From Silvimonas sp. (lineage in GTDB: Bacteria > Pseudomonadota > Gammaproteobacteria > Burkholderiales > Chitinibacteraceae), in contig JASLES010000312.1 in NCBI GenBank assembly GCA_030151005.1, positions 1-15,995 of the forward strand: a stretch of 15,995 nucleotides of DNA, given 5' to 3'. The notes below the pieces were generated by a model. It was given only the letters and a program-made list of their open reading frames with translations. It did not search any database and was not told the origin of the DNA. Positions 1-7,357 of this stretch are shown piece by piece. Every line of letters starts with the position of its first letter. Within the stretch, counting starts at the first letter, position 1. Made by a program: the position numbers and the translations under genes.

Positions 1-160
1 TCCGCCAACGAAGAAACAGAACTCCCACCTGCGCAGCAAATCCCAGGGCAATCACCAAATCGCATACCCCTCATAACACCCGCCCCATAGGTACCACCGC
101 AGCAGATTGCTACATTGCATGCGATACCCATCCATACAATCCAGGCGAGGAGATTCAATC

Positions 161-1237
161 ATGCGGTTACACCCAAGCATGCTGGCAGGCTGTGCCGTGC
201 TGGCACTGGCGTTGGCTGCCAGTACCCAGGCGGCTGATCCGGTCAAGGTCGGATTTGTGTACATTGGCCCCACCGGCGATCACGGCTGGACGTACTCACA
301 CGATCAGGGCCGCAAGGCGCTGGAGGCCAAATACGGCGCAGACGTCAAAACCACATTTGTAGAAAACGTGCCAGAAACAGCGGACTCCGAGCGCGTGTTC
401 CGGGACTTGGCACAACAGGGCTACAAGGTGATCTATGGCACGTCGTTTGGTTATATGAACCAGATGGCCAAGGTGGCCAAATCCTTCCCCGATACCATTT
501 TCATGCATGCCACCGGCTACAAGACCAGCAAGAACATGGGCGTGTATGACATCCGTACCTATGAGGGCGCCTACATGCTGGGCGTGGTGGCCGGCAAGAT
601 GAGCAAGAGCGGCAAACTGGGTGTGGTGGGGTCGATCCCCATTCCGGAGGTCATCCGCAATATCAACGCCTTTACCATTGGTGCGCGCAGCGTGAACCCC
701 AACGCCAGTACCCGCGTGATCTGGGTCAATAGCTGGTTCGATCCGGGCAAGGAACGGGAAGCCGCGCTGGCGCTGGTTGATCAAGGGGCAGATGTGCTGA
801 TGCAGAACACCGACTCCCCAGCCGTGGTCCAGGCAGCCCAGGAAAAAGGCGTCTACGCTTTTGGTTGGGACTCAGACATGACCAAATTTGGCGGCAAGGC
901 GCATCTGGCCGCGTCTGAGCTTAACTGGGGGGTGATCTATGACAAAACCCAGGACGAGGTCAAAAGCGGGAGCTGGAAAAGCGGCAACATCTGGTGGGGC
1001 GTGAAAGAAGGCGCGATCAATATCGCTGATTTTGGCCCGTCGGTACCGGCCGATGTGAAAAAGCTGGCGGAAGATCGGCGCGACGCCATCAAGGCCGGCA
1101 AGCTGCATCCGTTCGCCGGACCGTTGAAGGATCAATCCGGCAAGGTATTTGTGGCGGCCGGCAAAACCTATGCCGATGCTGATCTCAAGCAGATGAATTT
1201 CTATGTGGATGGCGTGACAGGCAGCGTGCCCAAATAA
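161..1237 (+). CDS. BMP-family ABC transporter substrate-binding protein (periplasmic)
   Basis: A 358-residue exported protein of the basic membrane protein (BMP/Med/PnrA-like) binding-protein family, whose members deliver nucleosides, purines or similar small molecules to an ABC importer. A signal peptide covers residues 1-24, with hydrophobic core 12-20 and likely cleavage after TQA24. The mature protein opens with the family's first strand and loop, KVGFVYIGPTGDHGW (29-43), and later has the GWDSDM loop near residues 235-240, typical of the ligand cleft. LAGC at residues 8-11 resembles a lipobox, but the hydrophobic core lies after that Cys, so type I cleavage is more likely. I chose ATG 161 because GAGGAG sits 8 bases upstream; the frame stays open to 107 but that extension has no ribosome site. 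No ATPase or permease gene follows, and a strong terminator closes the unit. Ligand unknown. Confidence 0.9.
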   Translation: MRLHPSMLAGCAVLALALAASTQAADPVKVGFVYIGPTGDHGWTYSHDQGRKALEAKYGADVKTTFVENVPETADSERVFRDLAQQGYKVIYGTSFGYMNQMAKVAKSFPDTIFMHATGYKTSKNMGVYDIRTYEGAYMLGVVAGKMSKSGKLGVVGSIPIPEVIRNINAFTIGARSVNPNASTRVIWVNSWFDPGKEREAALALVDQGADVLMQNTDSPAVVQAAQEKGVYAFGWDSDMTKFGGKAHLAASELNWGVIYDKTQDEVKSGSWKSGNIWWGVKEGAINIADFGPSVPADVKKLAEDRRDAIKAGKLHPFAGPLKDQSGKVFVAAGKTYADADLKQMNFYVDGVTGSVPK

Positions 1238-1283
1238 CGTCTGGTCAACGCGATCAATGAGGTGAACTGAACGCCTCAGCGAA

Positions 1284-1320
1284 TCAATAAAAACGGGCCC
1301 CAGCGGCCCGTTTTTATTGA
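1284..1320 (+). terminator. Rho-independent terminator after the BMP gene
   Basis: A perfect 16-bp inverted repeat (arms 1284-1299 and 1305-1320) encloses a 5-base loop. The GC core CGGGCC/GGCCCG is flanked by A5 on the left and T5 on the right, so it can work in both directions. It lies 46 bases after the stop of the binding-protein gene. Confidence 0.9.
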
Positions 1321-1373
1321 TGGTCTGTGTGACAAACCGATTTTTGCACACGCGTCAATCCACCTTTACCACA

Positions 1374-1402
1374 ATGACGTCAGCATAATCATTTCATAAA
1401 AT
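1374..1402 (+). promoter_or_regulatory. Candidate sigma-70 promoter for the GGDEF gene
   Basis: ATGACG (1374-1379), 17 bases, then TAAAAT (1397-1402): four of six and five of six matches to the -35 and -10 consensus. The 8-bp palindrome TGACGTCA (1375-1382) overlaps the -35 element and could be an operator. The implied leader to ATG 1452 is about 43 bases. Prediction by eye only. Confidence 0.35.
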
Positions 1403-1451
1403 ACAAATTGACCAATCAGGCCGGCCGCCGCAGCCGGGATATATATAAAGC

Positions 1452-2636
1452 ATGACAAGCATGACGAGCCCCGCCTTTCTTCTCCTTGTCACGGCATTGC
1501 TCAACTTCATGATGCTGCTGGTGCTGGCATCACTGCGTCGTAGCGGCTTGCCGGGCGTGCGTGAATGGCTGTGGGCCAATGTGCTGGAACTGCTGGCGCT
1601 GGGGTGTTATCTCACCACGCCACTCAATATGCCGGTGATCCCCATTCTGGTGGGCAATGGCCTGTTGGGCGCAGCCATCTGCATGTTCTATGCCGGGTGC
1701 CGGCGGTTTTCCCAATTAAGCGTACCGGTTCGCCCTCTGGTCATCAGTCTGGTGCTGTTTGTAGCGGTGCTGGCTGGCCTGCGCTTTTACGTAGACGAGT
1801 TTGCGATGCGGGTGGTGGTGACCTCCATCTATCACGGCGGTTTTCACGGTTTGATTGGCTACACCATTTTGCGCAATCACCCGCAAACCCGCTCCACCTA
1901 CGGCCACGACTTCACGACCGGTTTTGCATTTCTACTGACGCTGGGTTACCTCATTCGCGGGGTTCTGTATGTCATGCACCCTGAAATCACCTTCTGGTAC
2001 ACCGATTACTCCACGCTCAACCTGGTCTTTTTGACCTTGGGGGCAGTGGTGATTCCCGGTCTGACCATGGGTGCGGTAGTCATGGCGCACGACGCCATTC
2101 TGACGGCGTCAGAAGAAGTTGCCAGCCGGGACTTTTTGACCAACGCGCTCTCTCGCAAGGCGTTTATTGAATACGCCACGCGGCAGATGAATACGGCGGT
2201 GCGTACTGGCCGACCACTGTCTTTGTTGCTGCTGGATATCGACCATTTCAAATCCATCAATGATCGTTACGGTCACGCCGTGGGCGACGAGGTTTTGCGC
2301 GATTTCACGCTGATCATGCATAACGCCTTGCGTGCGGCAGATTGTCTGGGCCGACTGGGCGGGGAAGAATTTGGCCTGCTGTTGTATGGTGCCAGCCAGG
2401 CCGAAGCCCGCGCCATTTCTGAACGCCTGCGTGCGCTGGTCGAGGCCAATACCATCCGCATTGGCGATGGATTGACCTCGTACACCATGAGTGGCGGCCT
2501 GGCGCACTGGTCGCCCGAAGAAAGCCTGCAAGAACTCACCCTGCGTGCCGACACCGCGTTATATGAGGCCAAGGGCGCCGGGCGTAATTGCATTGTGGTG
2601 TCGCAACCTGCCACCCCCACCACACCGCCGCAGTAA
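1452..2636 (+). CDS. Membrane diguanylate cyclase with seven-helix sensor domain
   Basis: A 394-residue inner-membrane protein predicted to make cyclic di-GMP from two GTP. Residues 1-225 hold about seven hydrophobic helices (roughly 8-28, 42-58, 60-82, 95-115, 120-143, 158-178, 187-215). They form an unnamed sensor region common in GGDEF proteins. The cytoplasmic GGDEF domain follows: SRDFLTNALSR near 226, metal-binding DIDHFK at 262-267, the active site GGEEF intact at 303-307, and ADTALYEAKGAGRN near the end. An RxxD product-inhibition site (RAAD, 294-297) lies exactly five residues before GGEEF, so both catalysis and feedback inhibition look possible. There is no EAL domain. Start: ATG 1452 and ATG 1461 are both possible and neither has a clear ribosome site. 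The HutC-type regulator gene begins 48 bases downstream on the same strand without a terminator between. The signal sensed cannot be read from the sequence. Confidence 0.92.
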   Translation: MTSMTSPAFLLLVTALLNFMMLLVLASLRRSGLPGVREWLWANVLELLALGCYLTTPLNMPVIPILVGNGLLGAAICMFYAGCRRFSQLSVPVRPLVISLVLFVAVLAGLRFYVDEFAMRVVVTSIYHGGFHGLIGYTILRNHPQTRSTYGHDFTTGFAFLLTLGYLIRGVLYVMHPEITFWYTDYSTLNLVFLTLGAVVIPGLTMGAVVMAHDAILTASEEVASRDFLTNALSRKAFIEYATRQMNTAVRTGRPLSLLLLDIDHFKSINDRYGHAVGDEVLRDFTLIMHNALRAADCLGRLGGEEFGLLLYGASQAEARAISERLRALVEANTIRIGDGLTSYTMSGGLAHWSPEESLQELTLRADTALYEAKGAGRNCIVVSQPATPTTPPQ

Positions 2637-2684
2637 CGTGGTTTGGCGTGCTATATTGCGGCGTCTCTGCGTTTCGAGCCCGCC

Positions 2685-3389
2685 ATGCCTGTCCTTCGCC
2701 CCGCACCCGCATACGCTCGCATCAAGGATTACGTGCGCCGGCAGATTGAATCTGGCGCGTGGCCAGCGGGCAGCGTCATCCCGTCCGAGCATGACCTCGT
2801 CAAGCAATTTGGCGTCTCCCGCATGACCGTACACCGCGCCCTGCGCGAATTAACGGCGGACCAGTTGCTCCATCGGGTACAAGGCGCTGGTACCTTTGTG
2901 AACGCCCGCAAATACCAGTCCACACTGATCGAAATCCGGAGTATTGCCCACGAAATAGAAAGTCGCGGCCATGTTCACACCAGCCAGGTGCTGCTGCTGG
3001 CACGCACGACCGACGCCGCCGCCCTGGCCACATTGGGCCTGGCCGCCAGCGAGTACGCGTATCACTCCTGTATTGTGCATGCCGAAAACGGCGAGCCCAT
3101 TCAGGTCGAAGACCGCTATGTGAATCCGCATCTGTATCCGCGTTATCTGGAGCAGGATTTCGCACACCTCACCCCCAGTGATTACATGACGCGAGAAGCA
3201 CCGTTGCAGCGTGCAGAGTACGTGATCACCGCCCGCCTGCCGGAGGCCGATATCCGCCAGCATTTGCGTATGCCGGCGGGTGATCCGTGCCTGGTTTTGC
3301 AGCGTCGGACCTGGGCGCATGAACAAGTGGCAACGGACGTCACCTTGTGGCATCCCGGTGCGCGCTTCCAGTTCTCTGGCGCGTTTTGA
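2685..3389 (+). CDS. hutC: GntR/HutC-family transcriptional regulator
   Basis: A 234-residue cytoplasmic repressor of the GntR family, HutC subfamily. The winged helix covers residues 7-72, with the recognition-helix region PSEHDLVKQFGVSRMTVHRAL (33-53) and wing VQGAGTFV. The UTRA ligand domain covers about 92-230, with HSCIVHAENGEPIQVEDRYV and the family's C-terminal LWHPGARFQFSGAF. These stretches resemble histidine-utilization repressors, which release DNA on binding urocanate; the hutC symbol rests on that resemblance. ATG 2685 is preferred because MPVLRPAPAYARIKDYV aligns with family N-termini; a 14-residue extension from TTG 2643 is possible. No clear Shine-Dalgarno site is visible. No hut catabolic gene lies in the window, so its targets must be elsewhere. 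It sits between a GGDEF gene and rep on the same strand. Confidence 0.85.
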   Translation: MPVLRPAPAYARIKDYVRRQIESGAWPAGSVIPSEHDLVKQFGVSRMTVHRALRELTADQLLHRVQGAGTFVNARKYQSTLIEIRSIAHEIESRGHVHTSQVLLLARTTDAAALATLGLAASEYAYHSCIVHAENGEPIQVEDRYVNPHLYPRYLEQDFAHLTPSDYMTREAPLQRAEYVITARLPEADIRQHLRMPAGDPCLVLQRRTWAHEQVATDVTLWHPGARFQFSGAF

Positions 3390-3485
3390 AGCCACGCACC
3401 ATTTGCCAGATCGCCGCGACGCTCACCGGCAACCCCGGTAAAATGGCGCGCTTGCCCCGTGCCCCCTCCCCGATTGTCTGGACCC

Positions 3486-5489
3486 ATGAATCTTGATCAC
3501 CTGAACCCGCCGCAACGCGCAGCAGTGAAATACCTGGACGGCCCCTGTCTTGTGCTGGCTGGCGCGGGATCAGGCAAAACACGGGTGATCACGCAAAAAA
3601 TCGCCTACCTGATCAAGGTGGCACAGATGGATGCGCGCAATATCGCCGCCATCACCTTTACCAATAAAGCCGCGCGGGAAATGAACGAGCGGGTGGGCAC
3701 GCTGCTGCCGCCCGACATGCTGCGCGGTCTGACCGTGAGCACGTTTCACTCGCTGGGCATGCGCATTTTGCGGGAAGAAGCGCGGCATCTGGGCTACAAA
3801 CCGCAGTTCTCCATTCTGGATAGCGGCGATCAGTGGAAGATCATTTCTGACATTCTGACCACCACCGACAAGCAGATGATCCGCAGCACGATCTCGCGCA
3901 TTTCCATGCTCAAGTCAGACCGGGTATCACCTGACAAAGCCATGCTGAGCGCGGATTCTGAGGGCGAACTGCATCTGGCCAAACTCTATCGCCAGTATCA
4001 GGACACGCTGCAAGCCTACCAGGCGGTCGATTTTGATGATCTGATCCGCTTGCCAGTAGACCTGTTCGCCCAGGAGGCTGAGGTCTGCGCCAAGTGGCAA
4101 CAGCGCCTGCGTTATCTGTTGATTGATGAATACCAGGACACCAACAACACGCAGTACGAGTTGCTTAAGCAGTTGACCGGCAGCTCGGGCAAATTCACCG
4201 CCGTGGGCGACGATGACCAGTCTATTTACGCCTGGCGCGGCGCCAACGTAGAAAACCTGGCACTGCTCAAGACAGATTTTCCCAGCCTGGAACTGATCAA
4301 GCTGGAGCAAAACTACCGCTCAGTCGCGCGCATTCTGAAATGCGCCAATGCGGTGATCAGCAACAACCCCAAACTGTTTGAAAAGACCTTGTGGTCTGAC
4401 CTGGGTATTGGTGACCCGATCCAGGTGATCGAGGCCAAGAGCGAAGAAGCCGAGGCCGAAATGGTCGCCATGAACATGCTCAACCACAAGTTTCTGAACA
4501 ACACCAAATTCAGTGACTACGCAGTACTGTACCGCGGTAACCATCAGGCGCGGATCATCGAAACCCAACTGCGTGAGCATCGCATTCCCTACGTCATGGC
4601 CGGTGGCCAGTCGTTCTTTGACCGCGCCGAAATCAAAGACGTGCTGTCTTACCTGCGGCTGATTGCCAATGAAGACGATGATCCGGCCTTCATTCGTGCC
4701 ATTACCACGCCCAAGCGCGGTGTCGGTAACGTCACGCTGGAACGCCTTGGCTCTTACGCCAACCAGCGCCAGGTCTCGCTATTTACCGCCGCGTTTGAAG
4801 AGGGCTTCATCCATCAGGTACAGCCCCAACAATACGAAGCGCTGCACACCTTTTGCGAATTCATCAACCGCATGCAACCGCGCGCACAGCGCGAAGATGC
4901 CGGTTCGGTGCTGGTTGATCTCTTGCAGGCCATTGATTACGAAACCTGGCTGTACGACAGCGACGATCCCAAACCCGCGGAAGCCAAATGGAAAAACGTG
5001 CAGGACTTTGTCGGCTGGGTGAAGAAGCACGGTGAAGAAAAAGGCAAGAACCTGATCGAGGTCACTCAGACCATCGCCCTGATTACCATGCTCGAAGGTC
5101 GGGACGAAGAAGAAGTGGACGCCGTACGCATGTCTACCTTGCATGCGTCCAAAGGCCTGGAATACCCGCATGTGTTCTTGATTGGCTGCGAGGAAGACAT
5201 TCTGCCGCACGCCAACTCGATTGAAAGTGGCATGGTAGAAGAAGAACGCCGCTTGATGTACGTGGGCATCACCCGTGCGCAGCGTTCGCTGACCATCAGT
5301 TATTGCGGCAAACGCCGCCGCGCGGGCGAGTGGCAAATTGTGGAGCCGTCCCGCTTCTTGCGCGAACTGCCCCCCGATGAAATCCGCGTGATTGGCCGCC
5401 TTGCACCAGACAAAGGCCAGAACCAGGTCACCAAAACCGAAGGCCGGGCCACGCTGGCCGGCTTGATGAACAAGCTGGGTAGCATGTAA
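3486..5489 (+). CDS. rep: ATP-dependent DNA helicase Rep
   Basis: A 667-residue superfamily 1A 3'-5' DNA helicase, close to the 673 residues of E. coli Rep. Rep helps replication forks pass bound proteins and restart. The motifs are intact: Walker A AGAGSGKT (25-32), motif Ia TFTNKAARE, TFHSLG, Walker B DEYQDT (214-219), motif III DDDQSIYAWRG (Q245), motif IV LEQNYRS, motif V LHASKGLEYPHVFLIG and motif VI VGITRAQ (593-599). Rep rather than UvrD or PcrA is chosen from the overall pattern, such as LAGAGSGKTRVITQKIAYLI, YRGNHQAR and the short C-terminus. The start at ATG 3486 gives the Rep-like N-terminus MNLDHLNPPQRAAV; a 9-residue GTG extension from 3459 is less likely. The gap to the upstream hutC gene is 96 bases, without a terminator. 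None is visible after the stop either, so transcription may continue into the next small gene. Confidence 0.95.
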   Translation: MNLDHLNPPQRAAVKYLDGPCLVLAGAGSGKTRVITQKIAYLIKVAQMDARNIAAITFTNKAAREMNERVGTLLPPDMLRGLTVSTFHSLGMRILREEARHLGYKPQFSILDSGDQWKIISDILTTTDKQMIRSTISRISMLKSDRVSPDKAMLSADSEGELHLAKLYRQYQDTLQAYQAVDFDDLIRLPVDLFAQEAEVCAKWQQRLRYLLIDEYQDTNNTQYELLKQLTGSSGKFTAVGDDDQSIYAWRGANVENLALLKTDFPSLELIKLEQNYRSVARILKCANAVISNNPKLFEKTLWSDLGIGDPIQVIEAKSEEAEAEMVAMNMLNHKFLNNTKFSDYAVLYRGNHQARIIETQLREHRIPYVMAGGQSFFDRAEIKDVLSYLRLIANEDDDPAFIRAITTPKRGVGNVTLERLGSYANQRQVSLFTAAFEEGFIHQVQPQQYEALHTFCEFINRMQPRAQREDAGSVLVDLLQAIDYETWLYDSDDPKPAEAKWKNVQDFVGWVKKHGEEKGKNLIEVTQTIALITMLEGRDEEEVDAVRMSTLHASKGLEYPHVFLIGCEEDILPHANSIESGMVEEERRLMYVGITRAQRSLTISYCGKRRRAGEWQIVEPSRFLRELPPDEIRVIGRLAPDKGQNQVTKTEGRATLAGLMNKLGSM

Positions 5490-5548
5490 ATCACCCGGCA
5501 ATTGTGCAAGAATATCGCAACAGCATAAGTGTTAATGCCGATACAAAG

Positions 5549-5577
5549 CTGCCAATGCGCTACTTAGCTGTTACATT
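5549..5577 (+). promoter_or_regulatory. Weak candidate promoter for the 68-residue protein gene
   Basis: CTGCCA (5549-5554), 17 bases, then TACATT (5572-5577), each four of six matches to consensus. A second pair, TTGTGC (5502-5507) and CATAAG (5524-5529) with 16 bases between, is about as good. Neither is convincing alone; read-through from rep is the alternative. Confidence 0.2.
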
Positions 5578-5628
5578 AAAAGCATCAGTGCTGCCTATTT
5601 CCAAAGAAAGCCGCTAGCGGACTCGCCC

Positions 5629-5835
5629 ATGAACTCTATTGTTTCCAGCGCCCTTGTCGCCTACGCCCCCAGTCTTGTGACCAGCGTCGGCTCGCTACCC
5701 GTGCGCGCAGTGGCCGAGACGGTTGGCGCGGCAGCGTCAGTAGTGGGCACTGCGGTATCGGCGATTGGTAGTGGCGTCTCCGCAGTGGGCAGCGGCATCA
5801 GCACGATTGGGCGGGCAATTGATACGTATGTGTGA
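5629..5835 (+). CDS. Small hypothetical protein with six Gly/Ser/Ala heptads
   Basis: A 68-residue, almost uncharged peptide that I do not recognise. From residue 27 on it falls into six seven-residue units: AVAETVG, AAASVVG, TAVSAIG, SGVSAVG, SGISTIG, RAIDTYV. Hydrophobic residues sit at unit positions 3 and 6 (A/V/I and V/I), and Gly ends five units in a row (33, 40, 47, 54, 61). With Ser at 37, 44, 51 and 58 this makes a small-residue stripe spaced 3/4, as in tightly packed glycine-zipper-like helices. The charged residues are only R26, E30, R62 and D65, and there is no typical signal peptide. A strong terminator starts 23 bases after the stop, which supports a real transcript. The ribosome site is poor: a 10-bp palindrome CCGCTAGCGG (5611-5620) lies just before the start. 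A membrane-active or helix-oligomer role is inference; it could also be a non-coding artefact. Confidence 0.55.
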   Translation: MNSIVSSALVAYAPSLVTSVGSLPVRAVAETVGAAASVVGTAVSAIGSGVSAVGSGISTIGRAIDTYV

Positions 5836-5857
5836 GCGTTCAGGCGCCCCAATAAAG

Positions 5858-5897
5858 CACAAATAAAAAACCGGCCTGAGCCGGTTTTTTATTTGTG
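5858..5897. terminator. Bidirectional terminator between the small protein gene and rlmD
   Basis: A perfect 17-bp inverted repeat (5858-5874 and 5881-5897) with loop CCTGAG. The CCGG/CCGG core is flanked by A6 and T6 runs, so each strand reads as a stem ending in a U-tract. It lies between two convergent genes and probably ends both transcripts. Confidence 0.9.
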
Positions 5898-5905
5898 GCG
5901 GTCGA

Positions 5906-7207
5906 TCAATCCTTCTCAAACAACGCCATCGACTCCACATGCCCCGTGTGCGGGAACATGTTCACTACGCCGGCAGACTTGAGTTTGTAACCCTTGACGT
6001 TGACCAGCACATTGGCGTCGCGCGCCAGGGTAGACGGGCTACAGGACACGTACACAATACGCTTGGGGCCGTGTTCGGCGCTGATGGATTTGACCAACTC
6101 CATGGCGCCATCGCGCGGCGGGTCGATCAACATTTTGTCGAAATGACCCAGTTTATCCAGCCATTCTTCGGTCATTTCAAACAGGTTGGCCACCTTGAAA
6201 TCGGTCAGGTGTTCCAGCTTGTTGAAACGCGCGCCTTCAAAAGCACGATCGACCAGTTGTTGCAGGCCTTCCATGCCCAGCACTTTGGCGCCACGGCGGG
6301 CAATCGGCAGGGTGAAATTGCCAAGACCACAGAACATGTCGGCAATGACTTCACCCGGTTGCGGGTCCAGCAGACGCATGGCGCGGTCGACCATCACGCG
6401 GTTCACGGCGTGATTCACCTGGGTAAATTCGGTCGGCTTGAACGGCATGGTGATGCCGTACTCGGGCAACTCATAAGTCAGCGCTGGCGCGTCTTTGGGA
6501 TACAGCGGGTAGGCGGTATCCGGGCCTTTGGGTTGCAGCCAGATCTGCACATTCCACTGATCGGCATAGGCTTTGAAGTGTGCTTCGTCAGCCTCGGTAA
6601 TGGCGTCCATATTGCGGAACACCAGCACGGTGACATGCTCGCCTGCGGCGATTTCAATCTGCGGCATGCGGTTGTAGATAGAGAGCTTGCCAACGAGTTC
6701 ACGCATCGGCACCAGTTGGTCCGACAAGAACTTGGGCAGCACATGGCATTCGGTCATGTCGGCGATGAAAGACGAGCGCTTTTCATGAAAGCCGACCAGT
6801 ACCCCACCCTTTTTGGCGACGTCCCGCACCGACAGGCGCGCACGATGGCGGTAGCCCCATTGCGGACCATAAATGGCCGGCAGCAGGGTCTCTGGCTTCA
6901 CGGTGCCAATACGTTCCAGGTTGTCTTCCAGGACGCGTTGTTTGGCGGCCACCTGCGCGGTGAACTCCATATGCTGCAAAGAACAACCCCCGCAAACCCC
7001 AAAATGCGGACATTTGGGTTTGGTGCGCATAAAGCTTTCCGTATGAATTTGCATGGCCTGCGCATTCTCGAAATTGGGCTTTTTGCGATAGGTGTTGTAG
7101 GTAACGGTTTCGAACGGCAGCGCGCCATCGACAAAAATGGTCTTGCCCTCAACGCGGGCAACGCCGTGACCTTCGTGGTCCAGTGATTCAATCCGGGCTT
7201 GCGGCAT
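5906..7207 (-). CDS. rlmD: 23S rRNA (uracil-1939-C5)-methyltransferase RlmD
   Basis: A 433-residue SAM-dependent RNA methyltransferase (RumA), the same length as the E. coli enzyme, which methylates U1939 of 23S rRNA. A TRAM RNA-binding domain covers about residues 4-52. The [4Fe-4S] cysteines are C66, C72 and C75 (CPHFGVCGGC) plus C154 (TECHVLP). The Rossmann methyltransferase half shows VIADMFCGLGNFTLP for SAM binding and DKMLIDPPRDG. The catalytic cysteine is C389 in YVSCSPSTLARD, the same number as in E. coli, and the C-terminal HTGHVESMALFEK carries the conserved Glu (E425). ATG 7207 gives the family N-terminus MPQARIESLDHEGHG; the frame is open 30 codons further upstream, but that would run through the promoter. 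No strong Shine-Dalgarno site is seen. It has its own promoter and converges on the small protein gene. Confidence 0.96.
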   Translation of the reverse strand: MPQARIESLDHEGHGVARVEGKTIFVDGALPFETVTYNTYRKKPNFENAQAMQIHTESFMRTKPKCPHFGVCGGCSLQHMEFTAQVAAKQRVLEDNLERIGTVKPETLLPAIYGPQWGYRHRARLSVRDVAKKGGVLVGFHEKRSSFIADMTECHVLPKFLSDQLVPMRELVGKLSIYNRMPQIEIAAGEHVTVLVFRNMDAITEADEAHFKAYADQWNVQIWLQPKGPDTAYPLYPKDAPALTYELPEYGITMPFKPTEFTQVNHAVNRVMVDRAMRLLDPQPGEVIADMFCGLGNFTLPIARRGAKVLGMEGLQQLVDRAFEGARFNKLEHLTDFKVANLFEMTEEWLDKLGHFDKMLIDPPRDGAMELVKSISAEHGPKRIVYVSCSPSTLARDANVLVNVKGYKLKSAGVVNMFPHTGHVESMALFEKD

Positions 7208-7241
7208 GGTGGTATCTGGAAACAGCCTGACAAAACAGACG

Positions 7242-7269
7242 ATTATACCGCTACCGCCCGCCTTGTCTT
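7242..7269 (-). promoter_or_regulatory. Sigma-70-like promoter of rlmD
   Basis: On the minus strand, AAGACA (7269-7264), 16 bases, then a perfect TATAAT (7247-7242). The -10 lies 34 bases before the rlmD ATG, giving a leader of about 25-30 bases. It sits just downstream of the terminator of the preceding minus-strand pair, so rlmD looks separately transcribed. Confidence 0.6.
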
Positions 7270-7298
7270 TAAACAAGTCAGAATATGCGGGCAACAAA

Positions 7299-7323
7299 AA
7301 ACCGGAGGGTGAGCCTCCGGTTT
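7299..7323 (-). terminator. Terminator of the thioesterase-lipoprotein pair
   Basis: A perfect 10-bp inverted repeat (7299-7308 and 7314-7323) with core CCGGAGG and a 5-base loop. On the minus strand the stem runs into T6 (7301-7296), the expected U-tract. It lies 34 bases after the stop of the lipoprotein gene. Confidence 0.85.
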
Positions 7324-7357
7324 CTTATTGCCGCGTGAATCTGGTCAGCGCCAGAGC

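Noticed and set aside
1..55. Minus-strand frame from GTG at 55 leading off the left edge, reading MVIALGFAAQVGVLFLRWR
   Set aside because: Hydrophobic and perhaps the start of a divergent membrane protein, but only 18 codons are visible; without more sequence it cannot be supported.
168..194. BMP protein as a lipoprotein through LAGC at residues 8-11
   Set aside because: The hydrophobic stretch follows rather than precedes the Cys, so a type I signal cleaved near residue 24 fits better.
52..273. 73-codon minus-strand frame across the start of the BMP gene
   Set aside because: Overlaps the signal peptide region of a clear gene and has no recognisable feature.
3403..3444. TTGCCA and TAAAAT as a promoter for rep
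   Set aside because: The two hexamers are 30 bases apart, far from the usual 16-18.
5939..7186. 415-codon open frame on the plus strand opposite rlmD
   Set aside because: Entirely antisense to a clearly conserved gene; the translation is rich in His, Gln and Arg as expected of a mirror frame and shows no domain.
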